DNA from: an uncultured Bacteroidales bacterium | GTDB lineage: Bacteria > Bacteroidota > Bacteroidia > Bacteroidales > Bacteroidaceae | Length of the DNA: 14,942 nucleotides | Reading direction: 5' to 3' | Assembly (NCBI GenBank): GCA_937995875.1 | Contig: CALKIW010000193.1 | Location: 1-14,942, forward strand | Part shown: positions 1 through 8,063 of the stretch, in pieces | Layout: each line of letters begins with the position of its first letter | How positions within the stretch are numbered: the first letter of the stretch is position 1 | The notes under the pieces: generated by a model | Databases searched by the model: none | Told to the model about the DNA's origin: nothing | The model's input: only the letters and a program-made list of their open reading frames with translations | Position numbers and translations under genes: made by a program

Positions 1-16
1 TCATAATTCATAATTG
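1..16. repeat. Fragment of an AT-rich heptamer repeat at the window edge
   Basis: Two tandem copies of the heptamer cataatt are visible, cut off by the left edge of the window. Read on the other strand this is the same heptamer (tgaatta) that occurs inside purL at 9520-9561, so it belongs to a dispersed repeat family. The full length of this copy cannot be judged. Confidence 0.55.
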
Positions 17-45
17 GCCATCCGGAAACCACTTTGATAATGATG

Positions 46-164
46 TTTAGAAATTTACGATAGGACCTTCGGAAACGTAGTGAGGGGCATTTGGAAGCTC
101 TCGATAGGACCTTAGGAAACATTGAATTGGTTGTTTGGCTGCCTTATGATGAGGTGTTTGGAAT
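46..164. repeat. Degenerate 44-nt direct repeat upstream of the GH97 gene
   Basis: Positions 46-76 and 90-120 are 31-nt copies, exactly 44 nt apart, matching at about 25 of 31 positions. They share the blocks cgataggacctt and ggaaac. A third, much weaker copy begins one period later at 134 (tttgg, then gatgagg and ggaat). A ggaaac also occurs at 25-30, roughly one period earlier. This fills most of the DNA upstream of the glycosidase cluster. No Bacteroidetes promoter is convincing in 1-264, although tattttgg at 169-176 is a near match to the -7 box. Confidence 0.55.
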
Positions 165-264
165 TTATTTTGGGACTTTGACAATCCGCTTTTCATATAA
201 ACTGATATAGGGGTCGGCTGAAAGTTGCTTGACAATGGCCTTTCCCTATTTACAAATAACAACT

Positions 265-2394
265 ATGCGATTAAACATTTTATTAGCATCTATTCTTTTT
301 TCTCTTCCTACCCTTGCTCAGGAAGTAAGCTCTCCCAATGGTCAGGTAACGGTGAAATTTGCGCTTACCGACAATGGTGCACCCACCTACGCCATGACCT
401 ACAAGGACAAACCCGTAGTGAAGAACTCGCGTCTCGGTCTTGAACTTGCAAAGGAAAGGCACGCCACGAAGGGAATGCGTGAAACCAATCTGATGGATGG
501 CTTCGTGAAAACCGACGTCCGTACCAGCACTTTCGATGAAACATGGAAACCGGTCTGGGGCGAAACTTCGACGATACGCAACCATTATAACGAAATGGCT
601 GTTCATCTGTCACAGCCTTCGTCCAAGCGCAATATCATTATCCGATTCCGCGTTTATGATGAGGGGATGGGACTGCGCTACGAGTTTCCACAGCAAGACT
701 CGCTGACTTATTTCGTCATCAAGGACGAACACACACAGTTTGCCATGGCCGGAGACCATACGGCATGGTGGCTGCCGGGCGACTACGACACGCAGGAGCA
801 GGACACGCAGGAATCCAAACTCTCGGAAATTCGAGGTCGCTTCCACGATGCGGTGAATTGGAACAATTCGTCGGTAGCGGTGTTCTCACCTACCGGTGTG
901 CAGACTTCGCTGCAGATGAAAAGTCAGGACGGACTCTACATCAATATTCACGAGGCTGCCTGTGTGGATTATTCCACCATGCACCTCAATCTCGACGATA
1001 AGACCATGACGTTCGAGAGTTGGCTCACCCCTGACGCAACGGGCATGAAGGGCTATATGCAGACACCCTGCCAGAGTCCTTGGCGCACGGTGATGGTGAG
1101 CGATGATGCTCGCGATATGCTTGCGAGCAACCTCATTCTCAACCTTAATGAGCCTTGCAAGATAGAGGATACAAGCTGGATTCACCCCACGAAATACTGC
1201 GGAGTGTGGTGGGAAATGATTGTCGGCAAGAGTTCGTGGAACTATACCGACGAGTTCCCCTCTATCAAACTCGACCAAATGGATTGGTCGAAGGCTAAGC
1301 CCAACGGCCGTCATGGTGCCAATACCGACAAGGTAAAACGCTACATCGATTTCGCCGCCAAGAACGGACTTGACCAAGTTTTGGTTGAAGGATGGAACGT
1401 TGGATGGGAAGATTGGGCCGGCCATTGGAAGCAGGATGTGTTCGATTTTGTTACACCTTATCCAGACTTCGACCTTGAAGGGCTGAACAAATACGCGCAT
1501 TCCAAGGGTGTGAAACTCATGATGCACCATGAGACATCGTCGAGTGCTATCAACTATGAGCGTCATTTGAAAGATGCTTTCAACTTGATGAACAAATACG
1601 GATATGATGCCGTGAAGACGGGTTATGTGGGCGACATCATCCCTCGTGGCGATTACCACTATTCTCAATTCATGAACAATCATTATATGCATGTGGTAAA
1701 GGAGGCGGCCAAGCACCGCATCATGGTCAATGCACATGAGGCCACGCGCCCCACCGGACTGTGTCGCACCTGGCCCAACATGGTGGGCAACGAGAGTGCA
1801 CGCGGTGGAGAGTATGAGGCTTTTGGCGGAAACAAGCCCAACCACACCGTTATCCTGCCCTTTACACGCTTGCAGGGCGGTCCGATGGATTACACACCGG
1901 GCATTTTCGTAACCAAACTCTCTGAATGGAGCGACAATCCAAGCTACGTGCGTTCGACCCTTGTCGGTCAGCTGGCATTGTATCTCACGATGTACAGTCC
2001 GTTGCAGATGGCTGCCGATTTGCCCGAACACTATGAGCGTTTCGACGATGCTTTCCAGTTCATTCGTGACGTGGCATGCGACTGGGACGACTCCAAATAT
2101 CTTGAGGCAGAGCCGGCCCGCTACGTCACTGTGGCCCGCAAAGCCAAGGGAACGGACAACTGGTTTGTTGGTGGAAAGTGTGACGAGAATGGACACGAGT
2201 CTGTTCTGAAACTCGACTTCCTTGACAAGGGTCGCAAATACGACTGTACCATCTATGCCGATGGTAAGAATGCCGACTACAAGAACAATCCACAGGCCTA
2301 CACTATTACTCGCAAAACGGTGAAGCGTGGCGATGTGCTGAAGATAAAGCAGGCCAGTGGTGGCGGTTTCGCCGTGTCGTTATTTGCTAAATAG
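265..2394 (+). CDS. susB: GH97 alpha-glucosidase, SusB type, periplasmic
   Basis: This exported glycoside hydrolase family 97 enzyme is expected to release glucose from maltooligosaccharides. The ATG at 265 is chosen over 229 because it puts a signal peptide (residues 1-19, ending ALA-Q type) at the N-terminus, giving 709 aa against about 738 for Bacteroides SusB. An N-terminal beta-sandwich (about 20-290) precedes the catalytic barrel (about 300-590) and a C-terminal sheet. Glu423 (in HHET), Glu492 (in NAHEATRP) and Glu516 (in ARGGEYE) fall at a constant offset of 16 from the SusB residues I recall as E439, E508 and E532. Glu178 and Glu510 similarly match the calcium ligands E194 and E526. 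Having both base glutamates points to the inverting alpha-glucosidase branch rather than the retaining GH97b branch. It is the first gene of a three-gene starch cluster. The offset argument rests on memory of the SusB numbering. Confidence 0.93.
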   Translation: MRLNILLASILFSLPTLAQEVSSPNGQVTVKFALTDNGAPTYAMTYKDKPVVKNSRLGLELAKERHATKGMRETNLMDGFVKTDVRTSTFDETWKPVWGETSTIRNHYNEMAVHLSQPSSKRNIIIRFRVYDEGMGLRYEFPQQDSLTYFVIKDEHTQFAMAGDHTAWWLPGDYDTQEQDTQESKLSEIRGRFHDAVNWNNSSVAVFSPTGVQTSLQMKSQDGLYINIHEAACVDYSTMHLNLDDKTMTFESWLTPDATGMKGYMQTPCQSPWRTVMVSDDARDMLASNLILNLNEPCKIEDTSWIHPTKYCGVWWEMIVGKSSWNYTDEFPSIKLDQMDWSKAKPNGRHGANTDKVKRYIDFAAKNGLDQVLVEGWNVGWEDWAGHWKQDVFDFVTPYPDFDLEGLNKYAHSKGVKLMMHHETSSSAINYERHLKDAFNLMNKYGYDAVKTGYVGDIIPRGDYHYSQFMNNHYMHVVKEAAKHRIMVNAHEATRPTGLCRTWPNMVGNESARGGEYEAFGGNKPNHTVILPFTRLQGGPMDYTPGIFVTKLSEWSDNPSYVRSTLVGQLALYLTMYSPLQMAADLPEHYERFDDAFQFIRDVACDWDDSKYLEAEPARYVTVARKAKGTDNWFVGGKCDENGHESVLKLDFLDKGRKYDCTIYADGKNADYKNNPQAYTITRKTVKRGDVLKIKQASGGGFAVSLFAK

Positions 2395-2483
2395 CACATG
2401 GCAACAGAACTTTTATGACGTTACGGAATATTTTGGATTAAAGGGAAAGGCGGGAAGCCTAACCCATTGAGAGTGTATAATAG

Positions 2484-2527
2484 GCAAGGCGTTGCTTATC
2501 CCAAAGGGGATGAAAGCAGTGCCTTGC
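2484..2527 (+). promoter_or_regulatory. Structured RNA element in the 158-bp gap before the pullulanase gene
   Basis: A 44-nt sequence folds into three stacked stems. The outer stem is gcaaggc with gccttgc (7 bp), the middle is tgct with agca (4 bp), and the inner is atccc with gggat (5 bp) closed by the loop aaag. A symmetrical gt/gt internal loop separates the first two stems. It ends 25 nt before the ATG of the pullulanase gene and is not followed by a T tract, so a leader structure is likelier than an intrinsic terminator. A possible weak -7 box (tattttgg) lies upstream near 2431. Function is unknown. Confidence 0.5.
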
Positions 2528-2552
2528 ATTGTTTAAAGAAAATACTATAAAG

Positions 2553-4487
2553 ATGATACGAAAAATGTTTTTTGCAGGAGTTCTCTCGTTATTGATAGGT
2601 CAGCATGTAGGTGCGCAGACCTTTGACGAGATGGTTTATAGTGCCAAATCTACGGTTTTCAACCTCAACGCTCCTACCAGCGCCAAGCGTGTGAAGGTTA
2701 AATTGTATGCCGACGCGTTAGGTGGAAAGCCTGTCAAGACGCTGTCGATGAAACGTGTGGGCAATGATCGATGGAGCAAGACGGTGAAAGGAGACTGGAA
2801 GGGTAAGTTCTATACTTTCGATATCCCGTCGCTTGGCAAGGGCGAAACACCGGGAACTTTTGCCAAGGCCGTAGGCGTGAACGGCAGGCGGGGAGCCATC
2901 ATCGACCTGAAGACTACTAATCCTGTGGGATGGGAACATGATGTCAGGCCGGCATTGGCGTCGCCTGCAGACCTCGTCATCTATGAAATGCACCATAGGG
3001 ACTTTTCCATTGATGCGTCGTCCGGACTAAAACACAAGGGAAAATACCTGGCACTCACCGAGCCTAAAGCCATCGATCATCTGGTGTCGCTGGGTGTCAA
3101 TGCCGTACATATCCTCCCCTCCTATGATTATGCCTCAGTGGATGAGACAAAACTCGACCAGCCTCAGTATAACTGGGGTTACGACCCACTGAACTACAAT
3201 GTACCCGAAGGCTCGTATGCTACGGACCCCTACAACCCCGAAGTGCGCATCAGGGAGTTCAAACAGATGGTGCAGGCACTGCACAAAGCGGGCATCCGCG
3301 TCATTCTCGACGTGGTGTATAACCATACGTTCGACATCGACGGCAGCAATTTCCAACGCACTTACCCCGACTATTATTATCGGAAGAATGCTGATGGTAC
3401 CTACTCTGACGGATCGGGCTGCGGCAACGAGACTGCCTCAGAGAAGCCGTTGATGCGCCAATTCATGATTGAGAGCATGAAATACTGGGTCAAGGAATAT
3501 CACATTGATGGCTTCCGCGTGGATTTGATGGGTGTGCACGACATAGAAACAATGAACCTTATACGCGAGGAAATGCACAAGATAGACCCATCAATATATA
3601 TCTATGGTGAGGGATGGAGCGCAGGAACGTGTGCCTATCCTACGGAAAAGTTGGCACTCAAGGCCAATGTTAAACAGATGCCGCACATCGGTGCTTTCAG
3701 CGACGAACTGCGCGATGCGCTCCGTGGCCCGTTCTCTGACGACAGCAAGGGGGCGTTTCTCGCCGGCATCGCAGGGCTGGAAGAGAGCATCAAGTTTGGC
3801 ATTGCAGGCGCGATAGCACATCCACAGGTAGACATGACCAAGGTAAACTATGCCAAAGAGGCGTGGGCCACAGAGCCGACACAGATGATCAGCTATGTGA
3901 GTTGCCACGACGACATGTGTCTGAACGACCGCCTGAAAGCCAGCATACCCAACCTTACGGTGGAGGAGCAGATACGACTGAATCTCTTGGCGCAGACAGC
4001 GGTCTTCACATCGCAGGGCGTGCCTTTCATGCTCAGCGGCGAGGAGATGTTCAGAGACAAGAAGGGGGTGCACAACAGCTACAAATCACCCGACAGCATC
4101 AACCACCTTGATTGGAATAATTTGCAACGCTATCCGCAGGTTTTTGCATATTACAAGAATCTAATTGAGTTGCGAAAACGGTATAGCGCCTTCCGTATGG
4201 GCACCGCAGCGGCTGTCCGCCGCAACCTGACGTTCTTGCCAACTCAGCCCTGTGTGGTAGGCTACCGACTGTTCGACGAGCCTACGCAGAGCTATATCTA
4301 CGTGCTACTCAATGGCAACAAGACCGAACGTGAGGTGCGGTTGCCATACGGCGTGTACGATGTGCTATGCTATGACGGCATGATTGATGTGAACGGAATA
4401 GAGAAACTGTTTGTTGATGAGGATGCTGGTATGGCGATAGTGCCAGCCCAATCAGCCATGATATTGAAAATAAGAACGGTAAATTAA
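2553..4487 (+). CDS. pulA: Type I pullulanase, GH13, exported
   Basis: This alpha-1,6-glucosidase would debranch pullulan, amylopectin or glycogen. The start at 2553 gives 644 aa with a signal peptide over residues 1-22. The in-frame TTG at 2529 would only add a non-hydrophobic leader. Residues about 30-120 fit a CBM48-like N-terminal domain. The type I pullulanase signature YNWGYDP is at 206-212. GH13 region I is DVVYNH (253-258). The nucleophile is Asp324 in DGFRVD, the acid/base Glu353 in YGEGW, and the stabilising Asp453 follows His452 in SCHDD. The catalytic set is complete and the length is normal for a single-module enzyme. It lies 158 bp after the GH97 gene and 6 bp before the SusA-like gene, so it is almost certainly co-transcribed with the latter. 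A signal peptidase II lipobox is not evident, so a soluble periplasmic location is favoured. Confidence 0.93.
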   Translation: MIRKMFFAGVLSLLIGQHVGAQTFDEMVYSAKSTVFNLNAPTSAKRVKVKLYADALGGKPVKTLSMKRVGNDRWSKTVKGDWKGKFYTFDIPSLGKGETPGTFAKAVGVNGRRGAIIDLKTTNPVGWEHDVRPALASPADLVIYEMHHRDFSIDASSGLKHKGKYLALTEPKAIDHLVSLGVNAVHILPSYDYASVDETKLDQPQYNWGYDPLNYNVPEGSYATDPYNPEVRIREFKQMVQALHKAGIRVILDVVYNHTFDIDGSNFQRTYPDYYYRKNADGTYSDGSGCGNETASEKPLMRQFMIESMKYWVKEYHIDGFRVDLMGVHDIETMNLIREEMHKIDPSIYIYGEGWSAGTCAYPTEKLALKANVKQMPHIGAFSDELRDALRGPFSDDSKGAFLAGIAGLEESIKFGIAGAIAHPQVDMTKVNYAKEAWATEPTQMISYVSCHDDMCLNDRLKASIPNLTVEEQIRLNLLAQTAVFTSQGVPFMLSGEEMFRDKKGVHNSYKSPDSINHLDWNNLQRYPQVFAYYKNLIELRKRYSAFRMGTAAAVRRNLTFLPTQPCVVGYRLFDEPTQSYIYVLLNGNKTEREVRLPYGVYDVLCYDGMIDVNGIEKLFVDEDAGMAIVPAQSAMILKIRTVN

Positions 4488-4493
4488 TACGAT

Positions 4494-6413
4494 ATGAAAA
4501 AAGCAATATTCTTCTTTTGTCTTTTAATGCAAACGTTTTGTATGAACGCAAAGGTCAAAGTCACCCGCATAGACCCCACCGATTGGTACGTGGGCATGAA
4601 GGATGCGAGTCTGCAACTCATGTTCTACGGCAACGATCTACAGGGTGCTGACGTTACCACCGATTATGCGGGGGTAAGCGTAGACAGTGTGGTCTCGCTG
4701 CCCAACACACATTACCTGCTGGCCTATCTCAACTTGCGGGATGCCAAGCCGGGCACGATGACCCTCAAGCTAACCAAGGAAAAGACCACTACAAAAGTAC
4801 AATACATGCTCAAGGAGCGTGAGATGAGCGGCGATAAACGCATGGGATTCACCAATGCCGACGTGCTCTACATGCTCATGCCCGACCGCTTTGCCAACGG
4901 CAATGGCAAGAACGACCAAATCAAGGGCATGAACACGTATGTCTGCGACCGTACCCAACCGTCGCTGCGCCATGGTGGCGACCTTGAGGGCATACGTCAG
5001 CATTTGGACTATTTCAATCAACTGGGAGTCACGGCGCTGTGGTTTACTCCCGTGCTGGAGAACAATTCTCCCGACGGTCGTGGCTTCAGCACCTATCATG
5101 GCTATGCAACAACCGACTATTATCAGGTGGACCCACGCTTCGGCACTAACGAGGAATATCGCCGACTCATCGACGAAGCCCATCAAAAAGGGCTGAAAGT
5201 GGTGATGGACATGATTTTCAACCACTGCGGTTTGGAGCATCCCTGGATAGACGAGATACCCTCGCCCGACTGGTTTAACTACCCCGAATGGCTCGGAGAA
5301 GGACGCGACACCGGGCGCAACATGCAGACCGGACTGTCCGATGGAACAGAAGCAAAATCCAAATACCTGCAGACAAGCTACAAACTCACGCCGGTACTCG
5401 ATCCCTACGCATCGAAAGTGGATATGAAAGAGACCGTCGACGGATGGTTTGTACCCTCCATGCCCGACCTCAACCAGCGCAATCCGCACGTGATAAAATA
5501 TCTCATCCAAAACTCGATTTGGTGGATTGAGAGCGTGGGCATTGACGGCATACGCATGGATACTTACCCTTACGCCGACCGTCAGGCCATGGCTGAATGG
5601 ATGAAAACACTCGACACAGAATATCCTAACTTCAATGTGGTGGGAGAAACTTGGGTTACCGAGCCGGCCTATACTGCCGCATGGCAAAAAGATTCGAAGT
5701 TGTCGGAGGAGAACAGTTATCTGAAATCGGTGATGGATTTCAGTTTCTTTGAGAAAATAAACAAAGCCAAAAACGAGGAAACAGACGATTGGTGGGAAGG
5801 ACTCAACCGTATCTACAACAGTCTGGTGTATGATTATCTCTATCCTAATCCCTCCTCGGTAATGGCTTTTATCGAGAATCACGACACCGACCGATTCCTC
5901 GGCAACGGACAAGATGTGGTTGCGCTGAAACAGGCTCTCGCACTGTTGCTCACCATCAACCGCACACCGCAGCTTTATTATGGTACGGAGGTGCTGATGA
6001 ACGGTACGAAAGAGAAGACCGACGGCAATGTGCGCAAGGATTTCCCCGGCGGATTTCCGGGTGACGCGCGCAGCTGCTTCACTGCGGAGGGACGCAGCAA
6101 GGCTGAGAATGCCATGTTCGACTGGGTAAGCAAACTGCTTCATTGGCGCAAGGATAACAAAGTGATCAGTGAAGGCAGCCAAACTCAGTTTGTGCCATAC
6201 AAGGGTGTCTACGTGATAGCCCGCCAGCATGGAGGCAAAACGGTGCTCACCGTACTGAACGGCAAACATGGCGATGCTTCAATGGTTGTAAGTCGCTATG
6301 CAGAGGTGATAGGCAACCACACGTCGGCTAAGGATGTTCTGACGGGTGAGACGATAGACCTGACAAAGGATGTTCCGATGAAGAGTAGGGGAACAATGAT
6401 TTTGGAATTCTAA
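4494..6413 (+). CDS. susA: Neopullulanase / cyclomaltodextrinase-like alpha-amylase, GH13, SusA type
   Basis: This 639-aa exported GH13 enzyme is similar in size and layout to Bacteroides SusA, which hydrolyses maltooligosaccharides, cyclodextrins and pullulan in the periplasm. Residues 1-19 form a signal peptide. Cys16 is not in a good lipobox. About 20-110 is the small beta N-domain of cyclomaltodextrinases, and about 115-560 the catalytic barrel. Region I ends in IFNH (His244). Asp356 in DGIRMD is the nucleophile, Glu385 in VVGETW the acid/base and Asp464 in ENHDTDR the transition-state stabiliser. The substrate-proximal LMPDRFANG motif (128-136) is typical of this subfamily. A beta C-terminal domain follows. 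The gene starts 6 bp after the pullulanase stop, which indicates one transcript. The exact substrate preference cannot be read from sequence. Confidence 0.92.
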   Translation: MKKAIFFFCLLMQTFCMNAKVKVTRIDPTDWYVGMKDASLQLMFYGNDLQGADVTTDYAGVSVDSVVSLPNTHYLLAYLNLRDAKPGTMTLKLTKEKTTTKVQYMLKEREMSGDKRMGFTNADVLYMLMPDRFANGNGKNDQIKGMNTYVCDRTQPSLRHGGDLEGIRQHLDYFNQLGVTALWFTPVLENNSPDGRGFSTYHGYATTDYYQVDPRFGTNEEYRRLIDEAHQKGLKVVMDMIFNHCGLEHPWIDEIPSPDWFNYPEWLGEGRDTGRNMQTGLSDGTEAKSKYLQTSYKLTPVLDPYASKVDMKETVDGWFVPSMPDLNQRNPHVIKYLIQNSIWWIESVGIDGIRMDTYPYADRQAMAEWMKTLDTEYPNFNVVGETWVTEPAYTAAWQKDSKLSEENSYLKSVMDFSFFEKINKAKNEETDDWWEGLNRIYNSLVYDYLYPNPSSVMAFIENHDTDRFLGNGQDVVALKQALALLLTINRTPQLYYGTEVLMNGTKEKTDGNVRKDFPGGFPGDARSCFTAEGRSKAENAMFDWVSKLLHWRKDNKVISEGSQTQFVPYKGVYVIARQHGGKTVLTVLNGKHGDASMVVSRYAEVIGNHTSAKDVLTGETIDLTKDVPMKSRGTMILEF

Positions 6414-6420
6414 AAACAAG

Positions 6421-6456
6421 AGGGTTGGTATATCGAAACGTAGACATACCAACCCT
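6421..6456. terminator. Bidirectional intrinsic terminator after the starch cluster
   Basis: An 11-bp perfect stem (agggttggtat with ataccaaccct) surrounds a 14-nt loop, starting 7 nt after the SusA-like stop codon. On the plus strand it is followed by a T-rich tract (ttattctttg). On the minus strand it is followed by cttgttttta, a good T tract. It therefore suits both the plus-strand operon and a convergent minus-strand transcript arriving from 6522-6829. Confidence 0.8.
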
Positions 6457-6521
6457 TATTCTTTGCCTTAATATTTTGTTTACATTTTAATCATTCTTTG
6501 GTGGTTTGCCGCTGTATATGA

Positions 6522-6829
6522 TTATGTTTCCCGGCAATTTGCCGTAAAATACCCATTTGCATGGCGGTCAAGTTCCAATCGAACACCAATGTGACCATTA
6601 GGATTAGAAGTTGTCATTCTATGGTACCGAAGGAGAGCTTCTTCCTCTTTTATGTGTATAGCATCTCCGATTTGTCCCGATGACCACGTCCCTTTATGTA
6701 AATTTTGATTACCATTTTTCGGGTGTTTATTACTGGGACATTTAGCGCAAAAAAGGCTATGTTTTCGCCCTCATTATCTTCCCGAAAAACGTGAAAACTG
6801 ACCCCATAGTGCGTTTTGTATTCCGCCAT
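6522..6829 (-). pseudogene. Small unrecognised gene, apparently frameshifted at a homopolymer
   Basis: From the ATG at 6829 the minus strand encodes a 59-aa frame ending at 6650. A single -1 shift at the run of six A (plus strand 6749-6754) instead joins its first 27 residues to a frame open to 6522, giving about 102 aa. The joined product has a Cys-x-x-Cys (residues 28-31, CAKC), a Lys/Asn-rich stretch, an acidic patch (IHIKEEEA) and a regular, hydrophobically patterned C-terminus ending in NCRET. The downstream frame has no start codon near the junction, and its own upstream extension is stopped (TGA) before the junction. This fits loss of one T from a run of seven, or less likely slippage. 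The bidirectional terminator at 6421-6456 is well placed to end this transcript. I recognise no family. The coding status is inferred, not proven. Confidence 0.4.
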
Positions 6830-6834
6830 ATTAT

Positions 6835-6922
6835 GGCGGAGCCTTAACGGCGGTATGGTTAAGCCCTAACGGCAGCACGACTAAGGCTCAGTCGCACTAC
6901 GGTTAAGCCTCTTCCGCACTGC
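6835..6922. repeat. Four 22-nt palindromic tandem repeats
   Basis: Units at 6835-6856, 6857-6878, 6879-6900 and 6901-6922 are each exactly 22 nt. They vary around a palindrome with half-sites GCGGTTAAG and CTTAACCGC. Unit 2 shows the pattern best (ggttaag, then cctaacggc). The period of 22 is not a multiple of 3, so the array is not a coding repeat. It begins 6 bp upstream of the ATG of the small minus-strand frame. A related five-unit array is at 14399-14508. Confidence 0.75.
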
Positions 6923-7326
6923 CATTCGATATGCAACCGCAGATGATCATAATAAGAACAGAAAGGCTTAGAATTGAAATCCGTTGATTATCAGGTGTTT
7001 ATATTTTATTCTGAATTTTGCGAAATTCGGACGGAACAATTTGTTTTTTAGAATAAGCGAAGCATTTTGGGGTGTTTGTCAATAAAATATACACGAATTT
7101 TTATCTAACCGAGAACTTCACAAACTACCCCAATTTCGCACGGCAAACATTGTCATTTTTGAATTCGTGAAAGAAAAAGTGGGTGTTAGTCAATATGGAT
7201 TACCGTTTGAAATTGGCAAAATGTTCTTGTCGGTGTGCCCATATTGCATCGTTTGGACGCCAATACGCCATCAGCGTATGATGAGTTTACCATAGCCATA
7301 TTGGTGATTAAGCCGTTTACAAACGG
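6923..7326. other. Intergenic region with a block shared with 14309-14346
   Basis: No gene is seen here. Positions 6984-7023 carry TTGATTATCAG, then 3 nt, TTTATA, 10 nt, AATTTT and CGA. The same order and near-identical spacing occur on the minus strand at 14309-14346, beside the other 22-nt array. Imperfect inverted arms ttggggtgtttgt (7067-7079) and acaaactaccccaa (7120-7133) could form a hairpin with a 40-nt loop. A short perfect hairpin, atacgc and gcgtat, lies at 7263-7279. None of these has a clear T tract that would make it the terminator of the CHR genes. Confidence 0.45.
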
Positions 7327-7902
7327 TCAATACAGCAGCACCAAGCCAGCTAAGGCTGCAAAGCAAATCATGCGGATGGGGTTGATTTTCAGCCACATTG
7401 TTCCGACAAAAGTGGCTGCAAACAAGGCGATACTGATGTAAAAATGCCAGGGGTTTACAATGGGTGAATTGAAATTTTCGCTATTGCATAACAACAATGT
7501 GGCGGCGGCGAGCAAGCCCACAACGGCAGGCCGCAAGCCGTTGAAGATGCTCTGCACCGTATCGGTCTTCATATATTTCATGAACATCTTGCTGATGAGA
7601 ATCATGAGAATGAAAGACGGCAGCACGAGGGCAAAGGTGGCGGTGGCGGAACCGAGCATGGCCATAGGCACACCGAAACCGGCGTTGTGTATGGCTGTGT
7701 AACCACAATAGGTGGCTGAGTTTATTCCGATAGGGCCGGGTGTCATCTGCGATATGGCCACGATATTGGTGAACTCTGCCGACGACAGCCAGTGATGGTT
7801 TACCACAGTCTCCGTTTGGATGAGCGACAACATTCCGTAGCCCCCTCCAAACCCAAAGAGGCCTATCTGAAAGAATGTGATAAATAAGTATAGAAATATC
7901 AT
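7327..7902 (-). CDS. chrA: Short-chain chromate transporter family (CHR) protein, second subunit
   Basis: This 191-aa integral membrane protein belongs to the CHR family. It has one CHR domain, so it would act with a partner rather than alone. It shows the family motifs GFGGGYGM (residues about 17-24), an ISQMTPGP segment in the first half and NGLRPAVVG in the middle. About five to six hydrophobic segments run to the C-terminus. Paired short CHR proteins elsewhere, such as Bacillus YwrA/YwrB, function together in chromate efflux. Whether chromate or another anion is the physiological substrate here is not known. The start at 7902 is chosen because the product opens directly with the conserved hydrophobic helix. 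It is the downstream partner of the gene at 8064-8591, with a 161-bp gap, longer than usual for such pairs. Confidence 0.88.
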   Translation of the reverse strand: MIFLYLFITFFQIGLFGFGGGYGMLSLIQTETVVNHHWLSSAEFTNIVAISQMTPGPIGINSATYCGYTAIHNAGFGVPMAMLGSATATFALVLPSFILMILISKMFMKYMKTDTVQSIFNGLRPAVVGLLAAATLLLCNSENFNSPIVNPWHFYISIALFAATFVGTMWLKINPIRMICFAALAGLVLLY

Positions 7903-7935
7903 AATAAATAGTCTTCTTATGCTCCGCCAAATAGG

Positions 7936-7954
7936 AAAAACTCCTATATGGAGT
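7936..7954 (-). terminator. Possible weak hairpin between the two CHR genes
   Basis: On the minus strand actcc, atata, ggagt forms a 5-bp stem followed by ttttt. The stem is short, so at most this would reduce read-through from the first CHR gene to the second. It lies in the 161-bp gap, which shows no further gene apart from very short frames. Confidence 0.25.
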
Positions 7955-8063
7955 GGAATTTAAATTTTTTACGGGGCAGAATTGATTGACGAGGCTGGCT
8001 CATGTCGTCTTCAAAACAGCATTTTTCATACCTTTCTCCCACCTTTATAGATGGATAGAACTG

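Noticed and set aside
47..262. 71-aa minus-strand frame at the left edge
   Set aside because: It runs through the 44-nt repeats and across the start of the GH97 gene, with no protein-like features.
886..2196. 436-aa open frame on the minus strand
   Set aside because: It is antisense to the GH97 gene, which has all catalytic residues. The frame is open because of codon bias and has no recognisable motifs.
4770..6269. 499-aa open frame on the minus strand
   Set aside because: It is antisense to the SusA-like gene and is explained by the codon usage of that gene. It is rich in His and Val without domain structure.
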